NCBI GenBank assembly: GCA_020431945.1
Contig: JAGQHH010000188.1
Span: forward strand, 1 to 5,868
Reading direction: 5' to 3'
Source of the DNA: Cyanobacteria bacterium HKST-UBA02
GTDB lineage: Bacteria > Cyanobacteriota > Vampirovibrionia > Obscuribacterales > Obscuribacteraceae
DNA length: 5,868 nt
Each line of letters starts with the position of its first letter. Within the stretch, counting starts at the first letter, position 1. Of the stretch, positions 1 to 5,752 are shown piece after piece. Both the position numbers and the translations under genes were made by a program. A model generated the notes under the pieces. That model was not told where the DNA came from. It searched no databases and worked only from the letters and a program-made list of their open reading frames with translations.

Positions 1-1638
1 CACCGAGAGCCAGGTCTCGATCTTCGCCTTAGCGTCGAAATCTGATTCTTTATTGAGACGATCGAGAAAACGGCAGAGCATCAAGAAGACCTCCGGACGC
101 CGTATAAACGGGCCCATGGGACCTTCGACGCTCAACAAGTCGGTAAGCTTGTTCTTCAAATAGTCGTTGCTCTGGAAGAGCTTGAATGCCTCCTCCTCTT
201 CATCCTTGAGATAGCGGACGATACTGAGAAGCAAGATGGACTGTGCCTCTTTGCGAGCGCCAATAGCCGGCTCCTTGCCGGCCAGGAAAAAATAGTTCTG
301 GGCCAGGGAGAGATTGCCCTGCATGGCGAAAGAGAATCCCATGTTCATCAAAAGAGTGAAACGGTTCTCTTTGAGCTTGCCCTTCTCGGTCCGTTTGAAC
401 AGAGTCAGATATTCGCCAGAGGCCGCATCATAATCGCCCTGATGAAAGAGCCGATCGGCCTTGCGCAGGCGCCGGCTGAACCATGAGTAAGGGCTGATGG
501 TGCCATGAAAAGTATCGACCATGTTCGCCGCACGGTCCTTCACTCTGCTCATCTTTTTTTTCAAAGAGGAGGGCGGTTTCGACGCAGGCGCCGCAGGGTC
601 GACGGACTCGGAGACCGAACCGTCTTTATCGAAACGAGTGCCGAGAAAAGTATCGCAGGCCCCCTCGGAAGGCTGATGATAAAGCGCTCTGGCTTTCCGC
701 GCCTTCTCGGCCTCCTCGCCGCTTTCAGGCTTCACTGTCGGCAGGAATTCCAGCTCCCGCCGGTCGGCATGCAGCTCGGGAATCTCGCTCGGGCGCGCCC
801 AGAGCATTCGCATGAGCAGTGCTGCCCCTTCGGCGATTTCGTCGCTCTTGTGCTCGAACAGCGCCTTGAAGAGTTTTGAAGACTCCGGTGCCCGGAGGTC
901 GGTACGCCGGAACAATATGCAATCGTCTCCCCCGTCGAACTCCTCGAACAGGGAAGGATCGATGGAAAGAGCCAGCAGAGAATAGTGGATCAACCAGCAG
1001 GAAAAGTTGTCCACAATCGTGTCGTAATGATACTCGTTGCGGTCGGGGTGCTGATAGTTCGGATGCCCGAGCTCGAGGCTCAGCATCCCGGCAAGCTCCG
1101 GGACGAAGAGAGCATCGTAATCGACCAGGCGCAGTCCCTCCCGGGAGATGATGATATTGCCATGTTGAAGGTCACCATGGGCGATACCAGCGCCGTCCAG
1201 AGCTCCGGCCAGCTCGTCGAATTGAGCGAGGAGATCCGCCATAGCGCCGCGATCGCGATAGTTGTCCTGGATATAGAGGTCGAGCGTGTCTCCGTAGACC
1301 CACTCCATTTTCAAAAGCGGATACCAGGAGCCATGCACCTTGATGCCCTCCTCGAGATAATGAAAAGGCACGGTGGCTTCGAGATCGTCCATGAGAACGA
1401 AGTCGCTGATCTTTCGATAGCGGTCCTTCTGGTCCGGTCTGTTGCTCAGGAAGCATCGCAGAGCCCAGTGACCGGTGCCGGTGGTGATTTTGTAAACGCT
1501 CGCGAAAGCGCCGGTCATCGCCCGGGGTATGCCCAGGGCTGTCAGGGCCAGGGTACCTTCCTTCAGGTCGCTGTCGCCGAAACTGATGAGCGGTGTCTGG
1601 ATGGCCTCGTTATACTCTTGCGGGGTAGGCCAGTGCAT
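1..1638 (-). CDS. Atypical protein kinase-like domain with C-terminal TPR-like region (3' end off the window)
   Basis: Reading the minus strand from the ATG at 1638-1636 gives at least 546 codons with no stop before the left edge, so the C-terminus is missing. Residues about 30-290 resemble a bacterial Ser/Thr kinase fold. There is a glycine-rich loop GAFASVYKI (43-51), a hinge-like segment MEWVYGDTL (111-119), a catalytic loop HGDLQHGN (154-161; D156 and N161 the expected base and metal ligand) and V172-D173-Y174-D175 in place of DFG. A GHPNYQHPDR segment (191-200) matches what I recall of this family, as does the N-terminus WPTPQEYNEAIQ. The VAIK lysine position appears to be Arg61 (WALRCF). 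A polar linker (about 310-375) leads to helical repeats resembling TPRs from about residue 391. No signal peptide or membrane segment is seen, so it is probably cytoplasmic. Activity and substrate are unknown. The start lacks a strong Shine-Dalgarno but fits the family N-terminus. Confidence 0.5.
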   Translation of the reverse strand, partial: MHWPTPQEYNEAIQTPLISFGDSDLKEGTLALTALGIPRAMTGAFASVYKITTGTGHWALRCFLSNRPDQKDRYRKISDFVLMDDLEATVPFHYLEEGIKVHGSWYPLLKMEWVYGDTLDLYIQDNYRDRGAMADLLAQFDELAGALDGAGIAHGDLQHGNIIISREGLRLVDYDALFVPELAGMLSLELGHPNYQHPDRNEYHYDTIVDNFSCWLIHYSLLALSIDPSLFEEFDGGDDCILFRRTDLRAPESSKLFKALFEHKSDEIAEGAALLMRMLWARPSEIPELHADRRELEFLPTVKPESGEEAEKARKARALYHQPSEGACDTFLGTRFDKDGSVSESVDPAAPASKPPSSLKKKMSRVKDRAANMVDTFHGTISPYSWFSRRLRKADRLFHQGDYDAASGEYLTLFKRTEKGKLKENRFTLLMNMGFSFAMQGNLSLAQNYFFLAGKEPAIGARKEAQSILLLSIVRYLKDEEEEAFKLFQSNDYLKNKLTDLLSVEGPMGPFIRRPEVFLMLCRFLDRLNKESDFDAKAKIETWLSV

Positions 1639-1794
1639 TTTCTAGAATCCGAAAATAGATAGATCAGATCATATATTCCAAGAAGCGCACCGCGTCTAAC
1701 CATCCCGAGCGCTCTGCGGAACGGTTTCAGATTTTCTTAATTTTGACACTATGAGTAGTATCAGCTTCTGAGCCGACTTTATCGGCGGTCTTTA
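1639..1794 (-). promoter_or_regulatory. Intergenic region upstream of the kinase gene; weak promoter candidate and small hairpins
   Basis: This gap separates the stop of the small membrane gene from the kinase start on the same strand. The 50 bases nearest the kinase are AT-rich. On the minus strand TTAGAC followed about 18 bases later by TATATG could serve as a poor sigma-70 pair. Two short inverted repeats lie near the other end: GCCGA/TCGGC (1772-1786, loop CTTTA) starting 9 bases past the membrane gene stop, and a 7-bp arm with one mismatch (1745-1762). Neither is followed by a T-run on the minus strand, so neither is a classical intrinsic terminator. I see no coding potential. The regulatory role is a guess. 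Confidence 0.5.
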
Positions 1795-2043
1795 TCAGAC
1801 AAAGGTCAAGAAGGAGAATGCCAGGGCCGCCACCAGCATCGCCGTGCAGACGATGATCCCCAGCAACCAGACGACTTTGCCGAAGAACTTGAAAACATTG
1901 CCGGCCAGCACGAGACCGAAGGCGCAGACGGCTGTGAGCACCGCCACGGTAATCCGGGGATAAGCCTCCAGGGTCGCCACAGCGGTCCCCAGGTGCATCC
2001 TCAGGAGGTCGACGACGCCATGAAGTTGATAGACGAGTTCCAT
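1795..2043 (-). CDS. Small two-helix membrane protein, unknown function
   Basis: This 82-residue protein starts at the ATG at 2043-2041 and ends with TGA at 1797-1795. A purine-rich GGAG lies about 9 bases before the start and a GAGGAA directly abuts it, which supports translation. Residues 1-30 are amphipathic and mostly soluble. Residues about 31-51 and 56-82 are strongly hydrophobic and form two predicted membrane helices separated by a short basic turn (K52, K56). I do not recognise a family. It is divergent from the aldehyde dehydrogenase gene and lies 156 bases upstream of the kinase gene on the same strand, so it could be co-transcribed with the kinase. The hydrophobic pattern, good start site and lack of a conflicting gene on the other strand make it likely real. 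Confidence 0.5.
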   Translation of the reverse strand: MELVYQLHGVVDLLRMHLGTAVATLEAYPRITVAVLTAVCAFGLVLAGNVFKFFGKVVWLLGIIVCTAMLVAALAFSFLTFV

Positions 2044-2094
2044 TTCCTCAGACTCCGATAAAATCGTCTATAAATAATACAACGGAGGATCCCC
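2044..2094. promoter_or_regulatory. Divergent intergenic region with back-to-back translation signals
   Basis: These 51 bases separate two divergently oriented starts. For the plus strand, GGAGG at 2084-2088 sits 6 bases before the ATG at 2095, a strong Shine-Dalgarno. For the minus strand, GGAG/GAGGAA precedes the ATG at 2043. The centre is AT-rich, with TATAAAT at 2069-2075 on the plus strand and TATTAT (2079-2074) on the minus strand as possible -10 elements. No convincing -35 box is at the right distance on either side. The shared promoter role follows from gene layout more than from motif quality. Confidence 0.5.
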
Positions 2095-3492
2095 ATGGCT
2101 GATATGCTCGAAGTCCGCTCCCCCTTCGACGGAGCAGTGATAAGCGAACTGGAGCTGGCTTCGGAAGCGCAGGTAGAAACAGCCCTGACCGAAGCCTGGG
2201 CACACTTCGACAACCGCTCGCTCTGGCTGCCGCCATATAAACGAATCGAGATCCTCGAGAAGCTGGCGGCCCTCATGGAAGAGAACAAGGACACCCTGAT
2301 CTTCACCGCCCTGGAAGAAGGCGGCAAGCCTTATGTCGATACCGTCGTAGAAGTAGACCGGGCGATCCAGGGCGTCAAGCTGGCGGCTCAGGCTGTGGGC
2401 AATCTCTGCGGAACCCAGGTGCCCATGGGACTGACCAAATCCTCGACCGAGCGCCTGGCTTTCACCTTCTACGAGCCGGCGGGGGTGGTAGTGTCGATCT
2501 CGGCATTCAATCATCCGGTCAATCTGATCATCCACCAGACCGTCACAGCCATTGCCGCAGGCTGCCCGGTCATCGTCAAGCCTGCTCTGGCCACTCCCAA
2601 TTCCTGCCTGGAGGTGGTACGTCTTATTCACGAAGCCGGTCTTCCGGAAGCCTGGTGCCGAGCCATCGTATGCTCCGACGAGCTGGCGGAGAAGCTCGCC
2701 ACCGACGCCCGGGTCGGCTATCTCTCATTCATCGGCTCGGCCCGTGTGGGCTGGTATCTGCGCTCCCGGATAGCCGCCGGCACCCGTTGCGGACTGGAGC
2801 ACGGAGGCGCCGCTCCGGTGGTGATCGACGAGACCGCGGACTTCGATGCGATGATACCGCTTCTGGTGAAAGGCGGTTTCTATCACGCCGGTCAGGTCTG
2901 TGTTTCGGTACAACGGATATTCGCTCCCCGGGCGCACGCTGAGCATCTCGCCACTCTCATCGCATCCCAGGCCGGCAAGCTCAAAGTCGGCGACCCTGCT
3001 GATCGGACCACCGATGTCGGACCCCTGATCGCCTCACGAGAAGTCGAACGTGTCGAGAGCTGGGTGGCTGAGGCGACGCGAACCGGTGGCATCATCACCG
3101 GTGGCGGCGCAAAGCTCGATAACAATTGCTTCCAACCGACAGTCATCCTCGATCCCGCCGTCAACACCCATGTATCGACCCAGGAGATCTTCGGCCCGGT
3201 AGTCTGCGTCTATTCCTACGACTCTATCGATCAAGCCATAGATCAGGCCAACAGCCTTCCCTTCGCCTTCCAGGCTTCGGTATTCACCCGGGATCTCGAC
3301 CGGGCTCTCTATGCCGGTCAGAGACTGGATGCCACCGCAGTCATGGTGAACGACCATACGGCATTCCGGGTCGACTGGATGCCTTTCGGCGGCAGGGACG
3401 ACTCGGGGCTGGGCCTCGGAGGGATTCCTTATTCAGTAAAAGAAATGTCCCGGGAGAAAATGCTGGTTTTCAAATCTCCCGGAATTCAATAG
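2095..3492 (+). CDS. NAD(P)-dependent aldehyde dehydrogenase family protein
   Basis: This 465-residue protein covers the whole aldehyde dehydrogenase fold (usual length about 470-500) and should oxidise an aldehyde to its acid with NAD(P)+ in the cytoplasm. The expected residues are present: N139 in AFNHP (oxyanion hole), K162 in IVKPA (cofactor binding), FIGS at 212-215 (Rossmann region), general base E235 in LEHGG, nucleophile C269 in GQVCVSVQR, and E364/F366 in EIFGPV. The C-terminal stretch with NDHTAFRVDWMPFGG resembles the lactaldehyde, phosphonoacetaldehyde and GapN-like branch more than betaine or retinal dehydrogenases. The substrate cannot be assigned. The start is fixed by a strong GGAGG 6 bases upstream and a normal family N-terminus (VRSPFDGAVI). 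The stop lies 11 bases before the next gene, suggesting co-translation. It leads the rightward gene cluster. Confidence 0.5.
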   Translation: MADMLEVRSPFDGAVISELELASEAQVETALTEAWAHFDNRSLWLPPYKRIEILEKLAALMEENKDTLIFTALEEGGKPYVDTVVEVDRAIQGVKLAAQAVGNLCGTQVPMGLTKSSTERLAFTFYEPAGVVVSISAFNHPVNLIIHQTVTAIAAGCPVIVKPALATPNSCLEVVRLIHEAGLPEAWCRAIVCSDELAEKLATDARVGYLSFIGSARVGWYLRSRIAAGTRCGLEHGGAAPVVIDETADFDAMIPLLVKGGFYHAGQVCVSVQRIFAPRAHAEHLATLIASQAGKLKVGDPADRTTDVGPLIASREVERVESWVAEATRTGGIITGGGAKLDNNCFQPTVILDPAVNTHVSTQEIFGPVVCVYSYDSIDQAIDQANSLPFAFQASVFTRDLDRALYAGQRLDATAVMVNDHTAFRVDWMPFGGRDDSGLGLGGIPYSVKEMSREKMLVFKSPGIQ

Positions 3493-3503
3493 AAGAGGGC
3501 AAG

Positions 3504-3911
3504 ATGACCGGAGCTCAGGATGCCTCGGGGAAATGGCGGGGCTTTTACACTTACAGGCATAATCCCGATGCCGGGTGCGCCTTCGACGCCCATCTGGAAG
3601 TCGAAGAAAGCGTGCTGAGCGGCCGCATACATGACGACTACGACCTTGGCGAAGCGACCGTATTCGGTGCTTACAACCATCCTTCCATCAATTTCACCAA
3701 AGTCTATGTCTCCGGAGAGCATGCCCCTATCCATTATGTCGGCACGATGAGCGACGATGGGAAGAGCATGAGCGGCACCTGGCTGATCAGCCACGGGCAG
3801 ATCCGCTGGAGCGGCACCTGGCGCGCCCACAGGAGCCAGGACGGGGAGGCCCGCGCTCGCAAGACGAGCAAGCAGAAGACAAGACAGAAAATCAAAGATA
3901 AACAGCTCTGA
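3504..3911 (+). CDS. Conserved-looking small cytoplasmic protein, probably beta-rich, with a basic tail
   Basis: This 135-residue protein starts at the ATG at 3504 with GAGGG 4 bases upstream, only 11 bases after the aldehyde dehydrogenase stop. It has no signal peptide or membrane helix. Residues 9-108 alternate short strand-like segments with glycine turns: GKWRGFYTY (9-17), LSGRIHD (38-44), INFTKVY (62-68), IHYVGTM (76-82), MSGTW (89-93) and WSGTWRA (102-108). The repeated W-x-G-x-[YW] and G-T-W signatures suggest a small antiparallel beta barrel, similar in character to lipocalin or avidin-like folds, but this is inference from pattern only. Residues about 115-135 form a Lys/Arg/Gln-rich tail. 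The same frame is open upstream to 3126, but that extension lies in aldehyde dehydrogenase coding sequence and looks like a shadow. Function is unknown; its position suggests a role alongside the dehydrogenase. Confidence 0.5.
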   Translation: MTGAQDASGKWRGFYTYRHNPDAGCAFDAHLEVEESVLSGRIHDDYDLGEATVFGAYNHPSINFTKVYVSGEHAPIHYVGTMSDDGKSMSGTWLISHGQIRWSGTWRAHRSQDGEARARKTSKQKTRQKIKDKQL

Positions 3912-3968
3912 GATACAATTGGGGCGACTGAATCCAGTCTGAATCTATGTGGCAAGGAGACCAGGCTC
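3912..3968 (+). promoter_or_regulatory. Short spacer with possible -10 box, small inverted repeat and start-deciding RBS
   Basis: TACAAT at 3914-3919 matches five of six bases of a sigma-70 -10 box, but the sequence 17 bases upstream (ATCAAA region) is a poor -35, so an internal promoter is only possible. A perfect 5-bp inverted repeat GACTG/CAGTC with loop AATC spans 3926-3939, and CTGAATC occurs twice (3928-3934, 3939-3945). AAGGAG at 3954-3959, 9 bases before the ATG at 3969, decides the start of the next gene in favour of 3969 over the ATG at 3947 in another frame. Confidence 0.5.
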
Positions 3969-4817
3969 ATGGCCCTTCTGATCGGCGCAATTGTAGTGAT
4001 AGTGAGCGCAGCCATCGCGGCGGCAGGAGCGGTACTGGTCCGCAAATGGGTGACCGTGCCCAGTCGCGAATCGGTCAACAATATAGGCGGCAGCCTCTTT
4101 CAGGTGATCGGCACCCTTTATGCCGTGCTCCTCGGTCTCATTGTCGTGGACACCATGAACACCATGGCGGAGGTGCGGGTGACCGTGGAGCAGGAAGCCA
4201 ATGCCGTGGCCAATATTTTCATACTAGCCGACGGACTGCCGTCCCAGACCGGAGAGAGAGTCAAGAAACTGGCATCGGGCTATGTCGATATCGTGATCGA
4301 CGAGGAATGGCGAGCCATGAGCAAATGCCAGGTGAGCAAAAAAGCAGCCATGACCATGGACCAGCTCTGGCGCCAGACTATCGGCTGCAAGCCCGAGGAC
4401 GATTCGCAAACCGACATCCGCTCCCAGATCCTGAGCCAGATGGAAGAGCTCGGGGACTGCCGGCGCAAGCGTCTTCTCTCCAGCATGCACGGAGTCTCGC
4501 CGGTGCTCTGGGCCGTGCTCATTGCCGGTGGAATAACCACCATTGCTTTCACTTATATGTTCGCCGTGGAGAGCCTGACGATCCAGTTGATCATGACCGG
4601 CGTCGTGGCCGCCAGCGTCTCCCTCAATATCTATCTGGTCTTCCTCTTCGGATACCCTTTCTCCGGCGCCTATTCACTGGTCCCGGAAGGGTTCATGGCC
4701 GACCGCATTATTTTCAAGATCCGAGAGAGCGGGCTTCTCGACAAGTTCAAGTCCGACGAGATCGACTTGAATCAGCTCCGGGAGCACAACAAGTATCCGG
4801 GTCAGATTACACATTAG
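3969..4817 (+). CDS. DUF4239 (bestrophin-like) integral membrane protein
   Basis: This 282-residue protein has the layout of DUF4239 proteins, which are distantly bestrophin-like. It has two N-terminal hydrophobic helices (about 2-24 and 43-62), a soluble segment of about 110 residues and two more helices (about 179-199 and 205-228), followed by a polar C-terminus. The GTLYAVLLGLIVVDTM segment at 48-63, preceded by a conserved-type NNIGGSLF, and the pattern of basic residues R165-R168 before PVLW (178-181) are typical of the family. The soluble part contains three cysteines (C120, C140, C164). Bestrophins are anion channels, but no function is established for most DUF4239 proteins and I do not assume channel activity. 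The start is supported by AAGGAG 9 bases upstream. It lies 57 bases after the preceding gene and 26 bases before the next, so an operon is likely. Confidence 0.5.
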   Translation: MALLIGAIVVIVSAAIAAAGAVLVRKWVTVPSRESVNNIGGSLFQVIGTLYAVLLGLIVVDTMNTMAEVRVTVEQEANAVANIFILADGLPSQTGERVKKLASGYVDIVIDEEWRAMSKCQVSKKAAMTMDQLWRQTIGCKPEDDSQTDIRSQILSQMEELGDCRRKRLLSSMHGVSPVLWAVLIAGGITTIAFTYMFAVESLTIQLIMTGVVAASVSLNIYLVFLFGYPFSGAYSLVPEGFMADRIIFKIRESGLLDKFKSDEIDLNQLREHNKYPGQITH

Positions 4818-4846
4818 CCATACTTATCTGGTATAAGGGTCGTATG
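4818..4846 (+). promoter_or_regulatory. RBS and possible start-occluding hairpin before the secreted Q/N-rich gene
   Basis: AAGGG at 4835-4839 lies 4 bases before the ATG at 4844, a moderate Shine-Dalgarno with tight spacing. CTTAT (4823-4827) can pair with ATAAG (4833-4837) around a 5-base loop, and CATA (4819-4822) can pair with TATG (4843-4846) across a bulge. The stem would cover part of the ribosome site and the start codon. It is short and AT-rich, so its stability in the cell is doubtful. Confidence 0.5.
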
Positions 4847-5404
4847 AGCACCAGATTTGCCACAGTATTGCTTCTTTCGCTGTTTGTCAGCCTTCCCTGC
4901 CAGGCTCAGGACAAACAGCAGAATGGCGGCTATATGTCGAACAAGGGCGACGCCCTGCAACGCCTGGAGAAATTCCGGGGCGACCAGTCCAGAGACAATC
5001 TTCAATACCACCGGGATAAGCAGAAAAACAGCAATTCAGGTGTGGGGATGCGTTTCGGCTTGCAGCCCGGTATGGCCCCCGGGCCATCTTCATACTATCG
5101 GAATCGACCCGGATACCAGAGCCAGAGCCAAAATCAGAATCAGAACAATCAGAAAAACCAATCCCAGTCTCTTGCCCCGGCGCCTCTCATGACCAGGCCT
5201 ATCCCGGAGCAATCGGGTCCGCCTCCGGGACAGAATTTCAGACGTCCGGACGGAAAGAGCTCCCTTCACAACCCCGGAGCCCCCGGCGAGACGATGGCTG
5301 ACAAGCTCAAAGTCCTGAAGGGCATGCAGGCCCAGCGAGCTGCTCAGTGGGCTAAAGAGAAGAATATAAAGAGTTCCGAACTTGGTATACCAGGACAACA
5401 ATAA
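4844..5404 (+). CDS. Secreted low-complexity protein with Gln/Asn/Ser-rich tract, unknown function
   Basis: This 186-residue protein begins with a clear Sec signal peptide: R4, then a hydrophobic core at 6-17, and probable signal peptidase I cleavage after A21 (C-Q-A). C19 is preceded by Pro, so a lipobox is unlikely. The mature part has a charged region (about 23-62), a Gly/Pro/Arg/Tyr-rich region (about 66-90), a tract at 92-109 built almost only of Gln, Asn and Ser, a Pro-rich region (about 111-150), and a helical Lys/Ala/Gln C-terminus including KVLKGMQAQRAAQWAKEK. It should be periplasmic or extracellular. No enzymatic motif is visible. The same frame is open upstream to 3947, but that portion reads as Arg/Gly/His-rich shadow over the DUF4239 gene, and the signal peptide with AAGGG fixes the start at 4844. 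Its end overlaps the next gene by 23 bases. Confidence 0.5.
   Translation: MSTRFATVLLLSLFVSLPCQAQDKQQNGGYMSNKGDALQRLEKFRGDQSRDNLQYHRDKQKNSNSGVGMRFGLQPGMAPGPSSYYRNRPGYQSQSQNQNQNNQKNQSQSLAPAPLMTRPIPEQSGPPPGQNFRRPDGKSSLHNPGAPGETMADKLKVLKGMQAQRAAQWAKEKNIKSSELGIPGQQ
5117..5170 (+). repeat. Low-complexity CAG/CAA/AAT/AGC tract encoding the Gln/Asn/Ser segment
   Basis: This stretch is built from imperfect hexamer units such as CAGAGC, CAAAAT, CAGAAT and CAGAAC within the secreted protein gene, encoding residues 92-109. The units are degenerate at third positions (CAG/CAA, AAT/AAC), which suggests an older expansion or selection on the protein sequence more than a recent slippage product. Repeat-length variation between strains is conceivable. 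Confidence 0.5.
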
Positions 5405-5708
5405 AAATCTCGAAGAAAGAATCGATACCCTCGAGCAAGCTTCGAAGCAGATACAGGCTGACATCGAGCGGATCAAAGAACGCAATCTTCGAGTAGAAGC
5501 GGACAAAGCCTGGGAAACCAGCTGGATTCGCCGCCTGGCAATCGTTCTGATCACTTATCTCGCCGCTTCAGCGCTCATGCATGCCCTGGGCTCGAGACAG
5601 GCACTACTCGATGCTTTGATACCGAGCGGCGCCTATCTGCTCTCGGTACTTACCATTCCCGCTCTCAAGCAGTACTGGCTGGCAAGACGCTCCAAAAATC
5701 AGCAGTAA
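5382..5708 (+). CDS. Small coiled-coil protein with two C-terminal membrane helices (TTG start)
   Basis: This 108-residue protein starts at TTG 5382. An in-frame TAA at 5367-5369 leaves no earlier start, and the first internal ATG (codon 66) would remove the conserved core. Residues about 10-42 are a charged heptad-like coiled coil. The segment RNLRVEADKAWETSWIRR (34-51) matches a motif I recall from a widespread but uncharacterised family of short bacterial membrane proteins. Hydrophobic helices follow at about 52-69 and 74-93, with a basic C-terminus, suggesting both termini are cytoplasmic. The start lies inside the secreted protein gene (23-base overlap) with only a weak AAAGAG upstream, which suggests translational coupling. 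Function is unknown. The reading frame is very likely real; the exact start is less certain. Confidence 0.5.
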   Translation: MVYQDNNKNLEERIDTLEQASKQIQADIERIKERNLRVEADKAWETSWIRRLAIVLITYLAASALMHALGSRQALLDALIPSGAYLLSVLTIPALKQYWLARRSKNQQ

Positions 5709-5743
5709 GCTGGCGCGTTATACTCATAGGCGTATTTGCTGCC

Positions 5744-5748
5744 GGAGG
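5744..5748 (+). promoter_or_regulatory. Ribosome binding site deciding the start of the last gene
   Basis: GGAGG lies 4 bases before the ATG at 5753. The same frame stays open upstream through this site into the preceding gene, but no ATG, GTG or TTG start with a comparable site was seen there, so 5753 is the best start. Confidence 0.5.
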
Positions 5749-5752
5749 ACTT

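Noticed and set aside
505..1151. Plus-strand open frames of 124 and 91 codons
   Set aside because: They are antisense to the kinase gene and rich in Arg and Gly, with no domain or good ribosome site.
985..1662. 225-codon open frame on the plus strand
   Set aside because: It lies almost wholly antisense to the kinase gene, whose minus-strand reading shows clear kinase motifs. It has no recognisable domain and is a codon-bias shadow.
1743..1748. Perfect TTGACA -35 box on the plus strand
   Set aside because: No acceptable -10 box lies 16-18 bases downstream, and the next plus-strand gene starts about 350 bases away.
1745..1786. Intrinsic terminator for the small membrane gene
   Set aside because: Two short hairpins exist, but neither is followed by a T-run on the minus strand and the stems are weak.
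2068..2631. 187-codon open frame on the minus strand
   Set aside because: It is antisense to the aldehyde dehydrogenase, whose motifs are unmistakable; its composition is typical of a shadow frame.
3126..3503. N-terminal extension in frame with the 135-residue protein
   Set aside because: It overlaps aldehyde dehydrogenase coding sequence and reads as low-information Arg/Ser/Pro sequence. The ATG at 3504 with GAGGG gives the natural start.
3947..4843. About 300 open codons in frame with the secreted protein gene
   Set aside because: The stretch overlaps the DUF4239 gene in another frame and is Arg/Gly/His-rich. A long fusion would bury the obvious signal peptide at 4844.
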